Assembly (NCBI GenBank): GCA_024742605.1
Contig: JANSYC010000005.1
Coordinates: forward strand, 1-64,000
Source of the DNA: Alphaproteobacteria bacterium
Lineage (GTDB): Bacteria > Pseudomonadota > Alphaproteobacteria > Thalassobaculales > Thalassobaculaceae
DNA: 64,000 nucleotides
Direction of reading: 5' to 3'
In this document: positions 62,645-64,000 of the stretch, one piece after another
Layout of the letters: each line of letters opens with the position of its first letter
How positions within the stretch are numbered: position 1 is the stretch's first letter
Position numbers and translations under genes: made by a program
Notes under the pieces: generated by a model
What the model saw: the letters and a program-made list of their open reading frames with translations, nothing else
Database searches by the model: none
What the model was told of the DNA's origin: nothing

Positions 62645-64000
62645 TCAGTAGAACTCGAAGTACCCGGCGGAGAGTTCGGAGGTTTTGACACCGATCAGGC
62701 GCACCTCGTAGCCGCCGCCCAGATCAATGCACGCATTGCCATCGGCAGTGTCAGTTGCCCGCGCGATCAGCTCCGCCCCGGTGCTGATCGCCTGACCGTT
62801 GATGTTGGTCTTGATCAGCAGCCGATCGCCCGCCGCCCCGTCGAAATCGCCGATCACGTCGGTCGCCCCGGCATCGCCGATCACGATCCTGTCGGCGCCG
62901 CTGCCGGTGAAGATCCAGTCGACCCCCTGACCGCCGTACAGCGTGTCGTCGCCGGCCCCGCCGTACAACAGATCGAAAGCGTTGCCGGACATGTCCTCGA
63001 CATCGCCCGACTGCCCGCCGTACAGCACGTCGTTGCCCTGACCGCCGTAGAGAATGTCTGAGCCGTAATTGCCGTAGACGACATCGTCACCCAGGTTGCC
63101 GTAGATGATATCGGCGTCCTGGCCCCCGAACAGGGTGTCCGCATCCTGTCCGCCATAGAGCGTGTCGGTGCTCTGGTTGCCGTAGACCACGTCGTTGCCC
63201 TGGTTGCCGTAGACCGCGTCGGTCCCGGACCCGCCGAACACTTGATCGTCGTCGGTGCCGCCGAAGACCTTGTCGTTGCCGTCCTCGCCGTAGAGGAAGT
63301 CGATCCCGCTGCCGGAGCCGACCGTGTCGGCGCCGTCGCCGCCATAGAGCGTGTCGTTGCCCTCGCCCAGCGAGATGAACTGGCTGCTGTCATCGGCGGT
63401 GATATAATTTTCCCCGGCCCCGCCATTGACCGTGGCCGAGCCGATGATCGAGCTGAACTCGATATTGTCGAGCTGCAGGGTCGAGCCGGACGGCAGCGAC
63501 CGCATGTCGATCACGAAGGCCTCCGACTGGCTACCGCCGGACGTCCCGGTGATGACGATCGGCTCGCTGAGCGAGGTGCCGGTGGTGGTCGGCACGATGG
63601 TCCGCACGTCGAGCGTCGTCGTGGTCGACAGCCGGTTCAGGAAGGTCTGCGCCCCGGTAATCAATTGAGAATTGGCATTGGAGCCGCGGGACTGCACGGC
63701 CCCGACCAGCGTGGTCAGCGCCTCGGTCCCGGTCTGCGCCGCGGCGGGGCCTTCGGAGGTGATGGTGGTGTTGCCCGGCAGAGTCGCGGTGACCACGTTT
63801 CCGTTGTTGCCGGTGTTCTGCACGATCGCGGTACTGCCGGAGGTGGCACCGGTATTGGTGATCGTGTTGCTCGTCGACGAGTTCGTGGTGACCACGATCT
63901 GACTGGTTGAGCCGCCACCGCTGCTGCCGCCGGTTTCCGCCGCAGGCGGGGCCACCAGGGTGATCGTGGTGTTGCCGCCCGCCAGGACCGCATTGAACGT
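62645..64000 (-). CDS. RTX calcium-binding repeat protein (partial, 5' end outside window)
   Basis: At least 452 residues; the frame is open to the window edge, so the true start is upstream at higher coordinates. N-terminal visible part is Ser/Thr/Gly-rich (GSSGGGSTSQIVVTTN and TITNTGATSGSTAIV), followed by a middle domain, then about a dozen RTX nonapeptide repeats (GGDGADTVGSGSGIDFLYG, YGNQGNDVVYGNQSTDTLYGG and others) and a C-terminal region ending GVKTSELSAGYFEFY. Ca2+ binding after type I secretion is expected. The C terminus resembles secretion signals of RTX proteins, but no transporter genes are visible. No enzyme domain is seen in the sequenced part. Confidence 0.87.
   Translation of the reverse strand, partial: TFNAVLAGGNTTITLVAPPAAETGGSSGGGSTSQIVVTTNSSTSNTITNTGATSGSTAIVQNTGNNGNVVTATLPGNTTITSEGPAAAQTGTEALTTLVGAVQSRGSNANSQLITGAQTFLNRLSTTTTLDVRTIVPTTTGTSLSEPIVITGTSGGSQSEAFVIDMRSLPSGSTLQLDNIEFSSIIGSATVNGGAGENYITADDSSQFISLGEGNDTLYGGDGADTVGSGSGIDFLYGEDGNDKVFGGTDDDQVFGGSGTDAVYGNQGNDVVYGNQSTDTLYGGQDADTLFGGQDADIIYGNLGDDVVYGNYGSDILYGGQGNDVLYGGQSGDVEDMSGNAFDLLYGGAGDDTLYGGQGVDWIFTGSGADRIVIGDAGATDVIGDFDGAAGDRLLIKTNINGQAISTGAELIARATDTADGNACIDLGGGYEVRLIGVKTSELSAGYFEFY

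Overview
This 64 kb window is GC-rich bacterial chromosome, most likely from a free-living or environmental alphaproteobacterium of the Rhodospirillales type (for example an Azospirillum- or Thalassobaculum-like lineage; the genus cannot be fixed from sequence alone). The lineage call rests on gene order and regulatory code: the block lptC-lptA-lptB-rpoN-hpf-ptsN, a short ribonuclease D, an Hsp20 gene followed by a DUF1150 gene behind an alphaproteobacterial heat-shock promoter, a perfect CtrA-type box, and two promoters of the alphaproteobacterial general-stress form GGAAC-N16-CGTT. No phage, insertion sequence, CRISPR array or plasmid function was seen.

Layout. 1-12.7 kb: the end of etfA and hbd (fatty-acid/butanoate oxidation), a periplasmic-binding-domain hybrid kinase, two stand-alone PAS_5-type genes, a TauD-type dioxygenase, an amidinotransferase-fold hydrolase, a CoA-transferase/HMG-CoA-lyase/SMP-30 operon, a YcaQ-type DNA glycosylase, and VOC and class II aldolase genes. 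12.9-18.7 kb: a small helical-repeat protein overlapping a NodU-type carbamoyltransferase, an unknown 130-residue protein, a hybrid kinase with a plant-type ethylene-binding domain, and a TylF-like methyltransferase. 18.7-27.1 kb: small-molecule metabolism (pirin, uronate dehydrogenase, EamA exporter, PRISE-like reductase, TetR with a divergent flavoprotein, cupin plus M20 amidohydrolase, 2OG oxygenase).

27.1-34.2 kb: a seven-gene overlapping operon of MoxR ATPase, DUF58, DUF4350, DUF4129, SpoIIM-like, RDD and another membrane protein, a probable envelope chaperone/assembly system. 34.4-41 kb: an ABC exporter, an enolase-superfamily dehydratase, rhodanese and GlxA-type regulator genes sharing a palindromic region, an amine/amino-acid oxidase and a secreted trypsin-like protease. 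41-49.7 kb: conserved housekeeping (Hsp20, DUF1150, PtsN, HPF, RpoN, LptBAC, RNase D, tRNA-Leu, NDUFA9-like). 49.7-59.1 kb: aminopeptidase P, an MttB-family methyltransferase without an amber codon, the divergent esterase/YbbA-YbbP set, and a TTC38-like TPR protein.

59.2-62.6 kb looks like a stress-response island: an EcfG-like sigma factor, a small anti-sigma-like protein, two paralogous ribbon-helix-helix proteins, a DUF1328 membrane peptide and a Crp-family regulator, with two GSR-type promoters. The window ends inside a large RTX (calcium-binding nonapeptide repeat) secreted protein. The most notable single gene is the ethylene-receptor-like kinase, whose ligand-site residues have exactly the ETR1 spacing.
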